Assembly (NCBI GenBank): GCA_905221615.1
Contig: CAJNDT010001868.1
Location: 857,501 to 921,500, forward strand
Direction of reading: 5' to 3'
DNA: 64,000 bases
Source of the DNA: Symbiodinium sp. CCMP2592
Taxonomy: Eukaryota; Sar; Dinophyceae; Suessiales; Symbiodiniaceae
Part shown: positions 63,755-64,000 of the stretch, one piece after another
How the letters are laid out: each line of letters begins with the position of its first letter
How positions within the stretch are numbered: the first letter of the stretch is position 1
The notes under the pieces: model-generated
Told to the model about the DNA's origin: nothing
The model's input: the letters and a program-made list of their open reading frames with translations, nothing else
Database searches by the model: none
Position numbers and translations under genes: made by a program

Positions 63755-64000
63755 TTCTATTATGTTATGTTTGTATTAGCCAGGCGATGATCGTGGAGGT
63801 TCAGCCCGGCTTAATACGCACCTGGAATAAGGCGGCCTCACCGACAACGACGGCCACTGTGATGCAGATAGTGGCAATACCAATATTCATAGTCGTGATC
63901 AGTGATAGTGCTAATAATGGTAATAGTAGTACTAACACATATAGCAATACTAGTAATAGCGGTGTTTGTACTACTAGTAGCAAAGTTAGCAATATCAGTC
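63071..64000. repeat. AT-rich low-complexity sequence with CATA-like and TA microsatellites
   Basis: Base composition shifts sharply towards A+T. Degenerate CATAC/CATATT words fill 63110-63700, for example a run of near-repeats CCATACTATACC and CCATATCATACC near 63358-63395. A (TA)n tract lies at 63719-63755. From 63890 to the end the sequence is a degenerate AGT/AAT triplet repeat (AATAGTAGTACTAACA). No gene is seen. Confidence 0.7.

Overview
This looks like a gene-poor stretch of a nuclear genome from a dinoflagellate, most likely a Symbiodiniaceae-type alga. The call is inferred from four things: widely spaced intronless genes, a multipass membrane protein with the TIR-like block (VFLD..IKQDD / SRLWCVFE) that I associate with dinoflagellates, abundant microsatellites with degenerate TTTAGGG-like sequence, and large AP-endonuclease LINE retrotransposons. 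No bacterial operon, ribosome binding site or organellar gene is visible.

Layout. 1-153: last exon of an EF-hand gene. 154-4581: no recognisable gene, several simple repeats. 4597-13107 (minus strand): LINE element 1, 8.5 kb, bounded by a perfect 15-bp target-site duplication. 15479-16834 (plus): TIR-like membrane protein, preceded by a short acidic ORF whose stop overlaps its start. 16835-42781: about 26 kb with almost nothing recognisable except microsatellites, a 103-bp inverted-repeat element and possible exons. 42782-43879 (plus): coiled-coil, probably nuclear protein. 46189-60486 (minus): LINE element 2, 14.3 kb, bounded by a 12-bp target-site duplication. 61412-62338 (plus): RING plus PHD finger protein. 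62339-64000: AT-rich low-complexity DNA.

The two retrotransposons are the main content and the most interesting part. They are distant relatives with one plan: ORF1 (basic N-terminus, central charged helix), then ORF2 in the -1 frame with membrane-like hydrophobic segments, a roughly 320-residue module I cannot assign to any family, an acidic Ser-rich linker followed by an Arg/Ser patch, RNase H, AP-type endonuclease, reverse transcriptase and paired C2H2-type zinc fingers. RNase H lies before the endonuclease, whereas LINEs that carry it usually have it after the RT. The unassigned module is present once in element 1 and four times in tandem in element 2. Both elements sit in TA/CATA microsatellite DNA in the same orientation relative to the repeat, and both end in a short tandem repeat rather than poly(A). 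Element 1 has a frameshift inside its endonuclease. Element 2 has three reading-frame changes upstream of an uninterrupted 2051-residue RNase H-endonuclease-RT ORF.
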